In this document: positions 43,281 to 52,189 of the stretch, piece by piece | Numbering within the stretch: the stretch's first letter is position 1 | Layout of the letters: the number at the start of each line of letters is the position of its first letter | Source of the DNA: Amycolatopsis vastitatis | GTDB lineage: Bacteria; Actinomycetota; Actinomycetes; Mycobacteriales; Pseudonocardiaceae | NCBI RefSeq assembly: GCF_002234595.1 | Contig: NZ_NMUL01000016.1 | Span: 248,001 to 312,000 of the forward strand | Length of the DNA: 64,000 bases | Reading direction: 5' to 3' | Program-made: the position numbers and the translations under genes | Notes under the pieces: model-generated | What the model was told of the DNA's origin: nothing | What the model saw: only the letters and a program-made list of their open reading frames with translations | The model's database searches: none

Positions 43281-44604
43281 GCAGCCGGCCCGCGAGGTCC
43301 TCGCCGCGATTTCGAACGGCTTCGCGGAGTTCCCCACGCCGTTGCGCGAAGAACCGGCCGACGGCCCGATCCGCTGGCCGGGCTACCGCTCCGCCCGTGC
43401 CGCGGCGGAACAGCGCACCGGCGAGAAGGAGTCGGTCGTCTGCGGGACGGCGAAGATCGGCGACGTCGAAGCCGTGCTGATCGCCTTCGAGTTCGGGTTC
43501 CTCGGCGGGTCGTTCGGGCAGCGCACCGGCGACCGGATCGAAGCGGCGTTCGCCCACGCCCGCGACGCGCGGCTGCCGGTGGTGTCGCTGATCTCGACCG
43601 GCGGCAGCCGCATGCAGCAGGGCATGCGTGCCCTGATGCAGCTGCAGCGGGTGGCGCGGGCGTCGGCGCTGACGCGGGCGTCGGGCGTCCCCCGGATCTC
43701 GGTGCTGCGCGACCCGACGACCGGCGGCGGCTGGGCGACGCTGGGCGCGGGCGCCGACGTCATCCTGGCGCTGCCGGAGGCGCAGGTCGGGTTCGCCGGG
43801 TCACGCGTGCGGCCGCCGGAAGCGCCGGAGGCCTACACCGCGGAAGCGAAGCTCGAGTGGGGTCAGGTCGACGCGATCGTCTCTCCCGGCGAACTCGGCC
43901 CGGCACTGGAACGGTGGCTGCGGCTGCTGACGGCGCATTCGTCGGCCGCCGCTCCGCCGCCTTCCGCGCTACGACCCGTTTCGCCGCCTTCGACGGGCTG
44001 GGAGGCGGTCCAGGCGGCGCGGTCACCGTCGCGGGCCCGGGCGGCGGAGTACCTCGACGCGTACTTCGACTGGCGGGAGGACATCAGCGGCGACCGCGTC
44101 GGCGGGCTCGATCCCGGGGTCGCGTGCGGCTTCGGCTGGCGTGACGGGCGGACGATCGCCTACGCGGCACAGTGCGGCACACCGACGCTGCCGTCGGGAT
44201 TCCGCACGGCCGCGCGGCTGGTCAAGCTGGCGTCACGGCTGGGGATCCCGGTGCTGACGCTGGTCGACACCCCGGGCGCGGCGAACGACGCGGCCGCCGA
44301 GCAGGCGGGCGCGGGCGGGGCGATCGCGGAGATGTTCGAGGCGGTCGCGACGGCTTCGGTCCCGGTGACGACGCTGGTGATCGGCGAAGGCGGTTCAGGC
44401 GGCGCGTTGGCGTTCGCCGCGGCGGAGTCGACGTGGGTCGCGCCGGACGCGTACTTCTCGGTGACGTCCCCGGAAGCCGCGGCGGCGATCCTGAAGCGCC
44501 CGGCTTCGGAGGTCCCCGCTATCGCCGACCAGCTGCACCTGCGGCCCCAGGACCTGGTGGACCTGGGGGTGGCGCGGGCGGTCGTGAGTGAGAAACAGGG
44601 TTAG
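43273..44604 (+). CDS. Fused AccD/AccA-like carboxyltransferase subunit
   Basis: A 443-residue crotonase-fold protein with two carboxyltransferase halves: an AccD-like half (VLIAFEFGFLGGSFGQRTGDR, STGGSRMQQGMRALMQ, TTGGGWATLGAGADV) and an AccA-like half (VACGFGWRDGRTIAYAA, VDTPGAANDAAAEQAG, IGEGGSGGALAFA). There is no zinc-finger Cys cluster at the N-terminus and no biotin carboxylase or biotin carrier gene in the window. Coupled to matB by an 8-bp overlap. Possible roles: carboxyltransfer with subunits encoded elsewhere, or malonyl-CoA decarboxylation (both inference). The last residues (VVSEKQG) and stop codon lie inside a repeated hairpin (44581-44626). Confidence 0.85.
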   Translation: MPRQPAREVLAAISNGFAEFPTPLREEPADGPIRWPGYRSARAAAEQRTGEKESVVCGTAKIGDVEAVLIAFEFGFLGGSFGQRTGDRIEAAFAHARDARLPVVSLISTGGSRMQQGMRALMQLQRVARASALTRASGVPRISVLRDPTTGGGWATLGAGADVILALPEAQVGFAGSRVRPPEAPEAYTAEAKLEWGQVDAIVSPGELGPALERWLRLLTAHSSAAAPPPSALRPVSPPSTGWEAVQAARSPSRARAAEYLDAYFDWREDISGDRVGGLDPGVACGFGWRDGRTIAYAAQCGTPTLPSGFRTAARLVKLASRLGIPVLTLVDTPGAANDAAAEQAGAGGAIAEMFEAVATASVPVTTLVIGEGGSGGALAFAAAESTWVAPDAYFSVTSPEAAAAILKRPASEVPAIADQLHLRPQDLVDLGVARAVVSEKQG

Positions 44605-44626
44605 AACACTGTTTCCCACTCACGAC
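44581..44626. repeat. Dispersed hairpin repeat, copy 1, also terminator
   Basis: An 18-bp stem GTCGTGAGTGAGAAACAG with one mismatch and the 10-nt loop GGTTAGAACA. It overlaps the 3' ends of both the carboxyltransferase gene (stop TAG in the loop) and convergent tsaE (stop inside the right arm). The core AACAG-GGTTAGAACA-CTGTT is identical to copy 2 at 61431-61472. Confidence 0.92.
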
Positions 44627-45096
44627 ATCTCGACGAGGTCCGGGGTCCGGTCGGCCCAGGTGCCGTGCGGTTCGAGAGTCATCTCGCGGACGTCGTCCTC
44701 GCGGCGGTCCAGCCGCACCACGAGGTAGTCGTCCGACAGGCGCTCCGCCGAACCCTCGCCCCACTCGACCACGATCGCCGAGCGCTCCAGGTCCGTGTCG
44801 AGGTCGAGATCGTCCAATTGGGACAGATCGCCGCCGAGGCGGTACGCGTCCACGTGCACCAGCGGGACACCCGCCGGCCCCGCCGGGTGGACGCGGGCCA
44901 GGACGAACGTCGGCGAGCTGACGCGGCCGCCGACGCCGAGGCCGTCGGCGATGCCGCGCGTCAGCGTCGTCTTGCCCGCGCCGAGCGGGCCGGCCAGGAG
45001 CACCAGGTCGCCCGCGCGCAGCGCGCGGCCGAGCGCGCGCCCGAAGTCCATCGTGTCGTCGGGGGTCGGGAACACGAAACTCAACGCTGCCACCAC
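44620..45096 (-). CDS. tsaE: tRNA threonylcarbamoyladenosine biosynthesis ATPase TsaE
   Basis: A 158-residue P-loop ATPase of the t6A complex. Walker A is GPLGAGKTTLTRG (Lys42), followed by SPTFVLARV, VHVDAYRL and VVEWGEG. GTG start. Its C-terminal end extends into the repeated hairpin at 44581-44626. It overlaps the upstream alpha/beta hydrolase gene by 16 bp, so it is cotranscribed with alr. Separated from tsaB by the inserted matB pair. Confidence 0.95.
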   Translation of the reverse strand: MVAALSFVFPTPDDTMDFGRALGRALRAGDLVLLAGPLGAGKTTLTRGIADGLGVGGRVSSPTFVLARVHPAGPAGVPLVHVDAYRLGGDLSQLDDLDLDTDLERSAIVVEWGEGSAERLSDDYLVVRLDRREDDVREMTLEPHGTWADRTPDLVEMS

Positions 45097-46178
45097 CAGG
45101 TTCGCCGGGACGAGGTCACGCCGTCCACACCGGAACAGCGTTGCAGGAGATCGATCAGATGACTGTTCACCAGCTCGGGCTGCTCGAGCTGGACCATGTG
45201 GCCGGCGCCGCGGACGCGCACCAGCTCCGCGTCGGGCAGCTCGGCCGCGATCCGCTCGGCGTGCGCGATCGGCGTGAACCGGTCCGAATCGCCACCGATG
45301 ACCAGCACTTCCGCGTGCTTCAGCCCGGCCAGCGCGGCGTAGCGGTTGTGGCTGCCGAGCGTGTCGACGAAGTTGACGAGCCCGCGCACCGGAGTCACTT
45401 CCAGCATCTCGAGCATGAAGTCGACGAGCCGCGGCGCGACGTCACGGCTGCCGAATGCCAGCCGGCGCACGGCTTGGCGCGTCAGCTGCCCGCCCGCCGC
45501 GCGGACGAACTCCACCAGTCCCGGCTGCCAGCCGGCGAGGCCGCCGGCGGCGCGCGTCAGCGGGTTGTACTTCGAGAGCAGTGAACGCGGCAACCCGCGT
45601 GCGCCGACTTCGCCCGCGGCCGTCGCGATGAAGGCGACTGCGCACACGCGGTCTTCGAAGATTTCCGGGAACTCGGCGGCCAGCTCCATGATCACCATGC
45701 CGCCCATCGAGTGCCCCATCAGCACGACGGGCCCTTCCGGCACCACGGACCGCAGCACGCAGTCGAGGTCCCGCGCCAGCTGTTCGATGGTCGACGTCTC
45801 GGCGGATGCCGCGCCGGACAGCCCGTGGCCGCGGTGGTCGTAGTACACCTGACGCACGCGAGGCAGGCGAAGCGACGCGAGGTCGCGACGCTGGAAATGC
45901 CAGCAGCGCCGCGAAAGCGCGAAGCCGTGTACCCCCACGACGGTCAGTTCGGGTTTCCCGCCGTCCTCCGGATCGATCTCCTCGACCGAGAGCGGTGTGC
46001 CGTCCTCGGCCGCGACCGTCGAAGTCCGGTCCGGCTTCAGTTCCCCCAGCGGCTCGTCCACGTACGGATCCTCACTGTGCCGCCGCTGCTGCGCGGCGAC
46101 GGCGATGGCGGCGGCGGTCCCGGTGGCCAGGGCCCCGACCCCGCCGGCGATGGCCAGCAGTCGAGGTGAAGGTGTCAC
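45081..46178 (-). CDS. Membrane-anchored alpha/beta hydrolase
   Basis: A 365-residue protein. The GTG at 46178 follows GGGGG by 7 bp. An N-terminal hydrophobic helix (LLAIAGGVGALATGTAAAIAV) anchors or exports it. The hydrolase fold has the oxyanion segment VVGVHGFALSRRCWHFQ, nucleophile Ser in LMGHSMGGMV, acid Asp in VIGGDSDRFTP and His in RGAGHMVQLEQP. It is the usual neighbour between alr and tsaE in Pseudonocardiaceae-type genomes. Substrate unknown. It overlaps alr by 4 bp and tsaE by 16 bp. Confidence 0.88.
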   Translation of the reverse strand: MTPSPRLLAIAGGVGALATGTAAAIAVAAQQRRHSEDPYVDEPLGELKPDRTSTVAAEDGTPLSVEEIDPEDGGKPELTVVGVHGFALSRRCWHFQRRDLASLRLPRVRQVYYDHRGHGLSGAASAETSTIEQLARDLDCVLRSVVPEGPVVLMGHSMGGMVIMELAAEFPEIFEDRVCAVAFIATAAGEVGARGLPRSLLSKYNPLTRAAGGLAGWQPGLVEFVRAAGGQLTRQAVRRLAFGSRDVAPRLVDFMLEMLEVTPVRGLVNFVDTLGSHNRYAALAGLKHAEVLVIGGDSDRFTPIAHAERIAAELPDAELVRVRGAGHMVQLEQPELVNSHLIDLLQRCSGVDGVTSSRRTWWWQR

Positions 46179-47290
46179 GAGCGTTCCCCCAGATACCGGC
46201 GCCGGACCCGCGGGCGGTACATCGACGTCACGATCTCGTAGTCGATGGTGCCCAGCTTGTCGGCCCATTCCCGGGCCGTCGGCTCGCCGTGCGTCCCGGC
46301 GCCGAACAGGACGACCTCGTCGCCGACGGCCGGTGCGTCGTCGCCGCAGTCGACCACCAGCTGGTCCATGCAGACCCGCCCGGCGACCGGCCGCCGCCGC
46401 CCGCCGAGGAAGACGTCCATGCGTCCGGACAGCGCTCGTGGCACGCCGTCGGCGTACCCGGCCGGGACGAGCGCGAGAGTGGTGTCGCGGGACGCGGTCC
46501 AGGTGTGCCCGTAGGACACCGATTCGCCGGCCGGGACCCGCTTGACCAGCGCGACGGCCGACCGGAAGGTCATGGCCGGGCGGAGGTCTTCGGGCTTCGG
46601 CACGGGGTTGAGCCCGTACATCGCGATGCCGGGCCGGACGACGTCGAAGTGCAGGTCCGGCCGGGTGAGCAGGGCCGCGGAGTTCGCCAGGTGCCGGATC
46701 GGGTCGAGCCCGGCGGCGCGGGCGACGTCGTAGGCGTCGGCGAAGCGCTTGGCCTGCAGGTCGATCGACGGGTGCCCCGGCTCGTCCGCGCACGCGAGGT
46801 GGGACCAGACCGCGACGACTTCGACCCGCGGTTCGGCGGCCGCCGCTTTGACCAGCCCGGCCCATTCGGCGGGCGGGCAGCCGTTGCGCGAGAGCCCGGT
46901 GTCGATTTTGAGGTGCACACGCGCCCGGGTACCCGGTCCGGTGGCGTCCGCGATGCGGCGTAGCTCACCCGGCGAGCTGACCCCGAGGTCGATGCCGGCT
47001 TCGATGCCCGGCGCGAAGTCGACCTCCGGAGTGTCCAGCCAGCTGAACAGCCGGGTCGTGATCCCGGCCTCGCGCAGCGCGAGGGCCTCGCCGAGTGAAC
47101 AGGTGCCCAGCCAGCTCGCCCCGGCCTCGACCGCGGCGCGCGCCACCGGCAGCGCGCCGTGGCCGTAGGCGTCGGCCTTCACCACGGCCATCACCTCGGC
47201 GCCGGGCGCGCGGGCGCCCAGCAAGGTGAGGTTGTGGCGGATCGCGTCGAGGTCGATGTCAACCTGGGCGCGAAGGAAACTGGAGGACAT
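46175..47290 (-). CDS. alr: Alanine racemase
   Basis: A 371-residue PLP enzyme making D-alanine for peptidoglycan. The PLP Lys38 is in AVVKADAYGHG, the KIDTGLSRNG and PGIAMYGLNP segments follow, and the second-subunit catalytic Tyr is in SYGHTW. ATG at 47290 has GGAGGG 5 bp upstream. It overlaps the following hydrolase gene by 4 bp. It begins 29 bp after the sugar ABC ATPase gene on the same strand. Confidence 0.96.
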   Translation of the reverse strand: MSSSFLRAQVDIDLDAIRHNLTLLGARAPGAEVMAVVKADAYGHGALPVARAAVEAGASWLGTCSLGEALALREAGITTRLFSWLDTPEVDFAPGIEAGIDLGVSSPGELRRIADATGPGTRARVHLKIDTGLSRNGCPPAEWAGLVKAAAAEPRVEVVAVWSHLACADEPGHPSIDLQAKRFADAYDVARAAGLDPIRHLANSAALLTRPDLHFDVVRPGIAMYGLNPVPKPEDLRPAMTFRSAVALVKRVPAGESVSYGHTWTASRDTTLALVPAGYADGVPRALSGRMDVFLGGRRRPVAGRVCMDQLVVDCGDDAPAVGDEVVLFGAGTHGEPTAREWADKLGTIDYEIVTSMYRPRVRRRYLGERS

Positions 47291-47319
47291 GGCGCCCTCC
47301 AGTTTCCCATGACCCGAGG

Positions 47320-48411
<1,092 letters not shown>

Positions 48412-48414
48412 CGG

Positions 48415-49845
48415 TCAGTCCTCTCCGAGATTCCGCCGGACCCCGTAAGCCGCTTCGCGGGCTTCGAGGTGGCGCTGCTGGATCCGGTGGCCCTCGGCGC
48501 GCTGCGCCTCGGTCGGCTCGTCCAGCTCGAGCCGAAGCTTCTGGTTCTCCTGCCAGGACGGGGGTTCCGCACTGGAAGCCAGTGCCCACGCCGCCTGCCG
48601 CGCCGCGCCGAGCGCGACGTACTCGGCGACTTCGGGCAGCTGCACGGGCACGCCGAACACCAGCGGCGCGACCGCGCAGACGGCCCGCGACTGCGCGCCC
48701 CCGCCGATCAGCAGCACGCGCTGGACGTCGAGGCCGTGCGCGCGCACCGCGTCGAGGCCGGCGGCGAGGCCGCAGAGCATGCCTTCGACTGCGCTGCGCG
48801 CCAGGTTCGCCGGCGTCATGTTCTCCCTGGTCAGACCGGCGAGGGAGCCGGTCGCGCCGGGCAGGTTCGGCGTGCGCTCGCCGTCCAGGTACGGCAGGAA
48901 GGTCAGGCCGCCCGCGCCGGGCTCGGCGGTCAGGGCCAGCCGGTCGAACTCGCTCAGCGTCGCCCCGAGCATCGCGGCCGTCGCGGTGAGGACGCGGGCG
49001 GCGTTGAGGGTGCAGGCGAGCGGGAGGAAGCGGCCTGTGGCGTCGGCGAACCCGGCGACCTCGCCGGACGCGTCGGCCGCGCCGGTCTCGGCGACGCCGA
49101 ACACGGTGCCGCTGGTGCCGAGCGACACGACGACGTCACCAGGCCGCAGTTCGAGCCCGAGCGCGGCGGCCATGTTGTCGCCCGTGCCCGCCGAGACGAG
49201 CACGCCGTCCGGGGTGTGGCCGGCGGCGTCGGCCGGGCCGAGCACGGTCGGCAGCTCCGGCGTCCGGCCGCCGAAAGCGTGGCTCAGGACGTCGAGGCGG
49301 TAGGCGTTGTCGGACGGCGAGAAGTAGCCGGTGCCGGACGCGTCGCCGCGGTCGGTGACCGGGTCGCCGCCGGTGAGCTTCCAGGTCAGCCAGTCGTGCG
49401 GCAGCAGCACGCGCGCGACACGGTCGGCGAGCCGCGGCTCGTTCTCGGCCAGCCAGCGCAGCTTCGTCACGGTGAAGCTGGCGACCGGCACCGAGCCGAC
49501 GGACTTCGCCCAGACCGACGGGCCGCCCAGCTCGTCGACGAGGTCGAGGGCAGCCTGGGCCGAGCGCGTGTCGTTCCAGAGCAGCGCCGGCCGGACCACG
49601 TCGTTGTTCTCATCCAGCGTGACCATGCCGTGCTGCTGGCCGCCGACGCCGATGGCCTTGACGTCGTCGAGCAGGCCCTTCGTCGCCTCGCCGAACGCCT
49701 CCCACCAGGCGTCGGGGTGCACCTCGGTGCCGTCGGGGTGCGGCGCGCGGCCGGTGCGGACGATCTCGCCGGTTTCGGCGTCGCACACGACGACCTTGGT
49801 CGACTGCGTGGACGAGTCGATGCCGGCGACCAGTTCAGCTGTCAT
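48415..49845 (-). CDS. xylB: Xylulokinase
   Basis: A 476-residue FGGY-family sugar kinase. N-terminal VAGIDSSTQSTKVVV, IGVGGQQHGMVTLD with the catalytic-side Asp/Gln region, WNDTRSAQAA, LPHDWLTWKLTG, GTGDNMAAALG with the catalytic Asp, and GTSGTVFGV match XylB. It phosphorylates D-xylulose for the pentose phosphate pathway; no xylose isomerase gene is adjacent. Its start overlaps the end of the DeoR regulator by 11 bp. Confidence 0.93.
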   Translation of the reverse strand: MTAELVAGIDSSTQSTKVVVCDAETGEIVRTGRAPHPDGTEVHPDAWWEAFGEATKGLLDDVKAIGVGGQQHGMVTLDENNDVVRPALLWNDTRSAQAALDLVDELGGPSVWAKSVGSVPVASFTVTKLRWLAENEPRLADRVARVLLPHDWLTWKLTGGDPVTDRGDASGTGYFSPSDNAYRLDVLSHAFGGRTPELPTVLGPADAAGHTPDGVLVSAGTGDNMAAALGLELRPGDVVVSLGTSGTVFGVAETGAADASGEVAGFADATGRFLPLACTLNAARVLTATAAMLGATLSEFDRLALTAEPGAGGLTFLPYLDGERTPNLPGATGSLAGLTRENMTPANLARSAVEGMLCGLAAGLDAVRAHGLDVQRVLLIGGGAQSRAVCAVAPLVFGVPVQLPEVAEYVALGAARQAAWALASSAEPPSWQENQKLRLELDEPTEAQRAEGHRIQQRHLEAREAAYGVRRNLGED

Positions 49846-50671
49846 AGGGCTGCCCCTCTGCGACGTGTTCGACGATCTCGATCGCGGTCCCCGCGTTCAG
49901 CGCGGCCTCGATCTCCTCGGTGGGCGTGGCCTGGCCCGTGATCAGCAGGTCGTAGTCGCCGACGTCGCCGTGCGCGTAGGTGGCGGTGCGGCCGAACTTC
50001 GAATGGTCGACGACGAGGACGTTGTGGTTCGCGATCCGCAGCGCGGCCTTCTTGAGCTCGGCGTAGTCGCGGTCGGGGTGGAAGAGCCGCCCGACGGCGA
50101 CCGCGGTGACCGAGACGAACGAGACGTCGGCGCGGATCGAGTCGAGGAGGTTCAGCACCTCGGGCCCGGCGCACGAGTCGTACTCGTGGCTGTAGCGGCC
50201 GCCGGCGAGGACGACGTCGACCTGGGACCCGAGCAGGCGGGCGGCGTGCAGCGAGTTGGTGACGACGGTGAGGGCGTCGATCTCGGCCAGGCGCCTGACC
50301 AGCGGGAGGAGGGTCGTGGAGTCGTCGACGAAGACGGTCTGGCCCGGCTGGGCGTGCTTCGCGGCGGCTTCGCCGAGGGCTTCCTTCTCGCCGTGGTGGA
50401 GGGTGTCGCGGAAGCGGGCGGCGGTCTCGATCGTGAGGGCCGGGTAGGCCTCGACCTTGCCGCGGAGCTTGCGGAGGAGACGGCGTTCGGCCAGGTCGTC
50501 GAGGTCGCGGTGCATGGTCATCAGGCTGACCTTGAACCTCGACGTCAGGTCGTCGATGCGGGCTTCACCGTGCTCGATGACGTGGTCGAGGATGTCCTGC
50601 CGCCGCTGCTCGACGACAGCATCGGACGGCCGGGTCTTCCGGTCTCCGGATGCTGCTGTGCCGCCGCTCAC
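49835..50671 (-). CDS. DeoR-family sugar-operon repressor
   Basis: A 278-residue DeoR regulator: N-terminal winged helix (RRQDILDHVIEHGEARIDDL, VSLMTMHRDLDDLAERRLL) and a sugar-phosphate-sensing isomerase-like domain (TVFVDDSTTLLPLV, VVTNSLHAARLL, VDHSKFGRTA). First gene of the deoR-xylB-ATPase operon and probably autoregulatory. The 56-bp upstream gap is AT-rich (minus strand GGATAAATC about 20 bp before the start), a candidate -10 region. Confidence 0.94.
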   Translation of the reverse strand: MSGGTAASGDRKTRPSDAVVEQRRQDILDHVIEHGEARIDDLTSRFKVSLMTMHRDLDDLAERRLLRKLRGKVEAYPALTIETAARFRDTLHHGEKEALGEAAAKHAQPGQTVFVDDSTTLLPLVRRLAEIDALTVVTNSLHAARLLGSQVDVVLAGGRYSHEYDSCAGPEVLNLLDSIRADVSFVSVTAVAVGRLFHPDRDYAELKKAALRIANHNVLVVDHSKFGRTATYAHGDVGDYDLLITGQATPTEEIEAALNAGTAIEIVEHVAEGQPYDS

Positions 50672-50727
50672 ACGGACTTCTTACCAGATTTATCCCGCGA
50701 AGTTAACAGAGAACTCGATAAGTCTTC

Positions 50728-52173
50728 TCAGGACGTTAGCGAGCGGATCGCGCGGATGGCCTCCGGGATGGCGTGGACCAGGCCGGATGCCGAGGTCGGG
50801 GCGTTCTGGGCCGCGATCGCTCCGGCCAGCGAGTGCACATCGGCCGCCGCGGCGGCGGCCAGCCAGGGGTCCGAACCGGCCGCCAGGAGGGCGCCCACCA
50901 GGCCCGACAGCACGTCACCCGAACCGGCCGTGGCCAGCCAGGCTCCTCGGGGACGGTTCACCGCGATCCGGCCGTCCGGGGCCGCGATCACCGTGCAGTG
51001 GCCCTTCAGCAGCACGACCGCGTTGTACTTCTTCGCCGCTTCGCGCGCCGCCGTCACCCGGTCCGGGCCCGGCTTGCGGCCCATCAACCGCTCGTACTCG
51101 CCCGCGTGGGGCGTCAGGACCAGCGGCGTGTCCGGGTCGCGCGCGTCGAGGACGTCCGGGGACTTCGCGATGATCGTCGTCGCGTCGGCGTCCGCGCAGA
51201 CCGGGACGCCCTGGCCCAGGACGTACCGCAGCACATCCCGGCCGTCGGAGCCGGTGCCGATGCCCGGACCGACCACCCACGCCTGGACCCGGCCCGCGTC
51301 GGCCACCGTGCCGGTCGCGATGACCTCAGGCCACTGCGCGCGGACGATGTCCGCCGCGTGGCCCGCGTACCGCACGAGACCCGAGGTCGCCCGGACGGCC
51401 GAGCCCGCGGCCAGCACCGCCGCGCCCGGGTAGGTCGCCGAACCCGCCGCGATGCCCACCACGCCCTGGCTGTACTTGTCGTCTTCCGGGCCGGGCACCG
51501 GCCAGGCCGCCGCGACGTCCACGATGTCGAGGCGCCGCAGCTGCGGCTCCCCCAGTTCCGGCCGCAGCCCGATGTCGACCAGCACGACCTCGCCGCACCA
51601 CGACGGCGCCAGCACGTGCACCGGCTTGAGGCCGCCGAACGTGACTGTGCGGGTCGCTCTGACGGCGGGCCCGTCGACCGCGCCGGTGTCCGGGTCGACG
51701 CCGCTGGGCAGGTCGACCGCCACGATCGGCGCCTCGACCAGGTCGACGAGCCGCGCGGCGTCCGGCCGCAGCGAGCCGCTGGCCGAGATGCCGACGATCC
51801 CGTCGACCACCACGTCGGCCCGGGCGATCCACTGTGGACCGTCCTCGGCGGACACCGCGCGGCCCCCGGCTCGCTTCAGCGCCTTGAGACCCGCGGGGTG
51901 CGCCTTCTCGGGCTTGAGCAGGATCGCCGTCACGGCCACCCCGCGGCGGCGCAGGAAGGCACCCGCCCACAGCGCGTCACCGCCGTTGTCGCCGGAGCCG
52001 ACCAGGAGGACGACCCGGCGGCCGGACACGCCGCCGGTGTGGTCCTCGAGGAAGTCCGCGAGCTGCACCGAGAGCCCGAACGACGCCCGCCGCATCAGCT
52101 CGCCCTCGGGCGTGACGGCGAACAGCCGCCCCTCCGCTTCGCGAATCCGTTCCGTGGTCCAGATTCCCTGCAC
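50728..52173 (-). CDS. nnr: Bifunctional NAD(P)H-hydrate epimerase/dehydratase
   Basis: A 481-residue two-domain repair enzyme for hydrated NAD(P)H. The N-terminal epimerase (YjeF_N) has LLVGSGDNGGDALWAGAFLRRRG and VDGIVGISASG, PIVAVDLPSGVDPDTG; the C-terminal ADP-dependent dehydratase has VVGPGIGTG, LTPHAGEYERLMG, VLLKGHCTVIAAPDG and ATAGSGDVLSGLVGALLA. It lies 16 bp after glmS on the same strand, the same pairing region as in mycobacteria. Confidence 0.95.
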   Translation of the reverse strand: MQGIWTTERIREAEGRLFAVTPEGELMRRASFGLSVQLADFLEDHTGGVSGRRVVLLVGSGDNGGDALWAGAFLRRRGVAVTAILLKPEKAHPAGLKALKRAGGRAVSAEDGPQWIARADVVVDGIVGISASGSLRPDAARLVDLVEAPIVAVDLPSGVDPDTGAVDGPAVRATRTVTFGGLKPVHVLAPSWCGEVVLVDIGLRPELGEPQLRRLDIVDVAAAWPVPGPEDDKYSQGVVGIAAGSATYPGAAVLAAGSAVRATSGLVRYAGHAADIVRAQWPEVIATGTVADAGRVQAWVVGPGIGTGSDGRDVLRYVLGQGVPVCADADATTIIAKSPDVLDARDPDTPLVLTPHAGEYERLMGRKPGPDRVTAAREAAKKYNAVVLLKGHCTVIAAPDGRIAVNRPRGAWLATAGSGDVLSGLVGALLAAGSDPWLAAAAAADVHSLAGAIAAQNAPTSASGLVHAIPEAIRAIRSLTS

Positions 52174-52189
52174 GGCGGCGACCCCCGGC

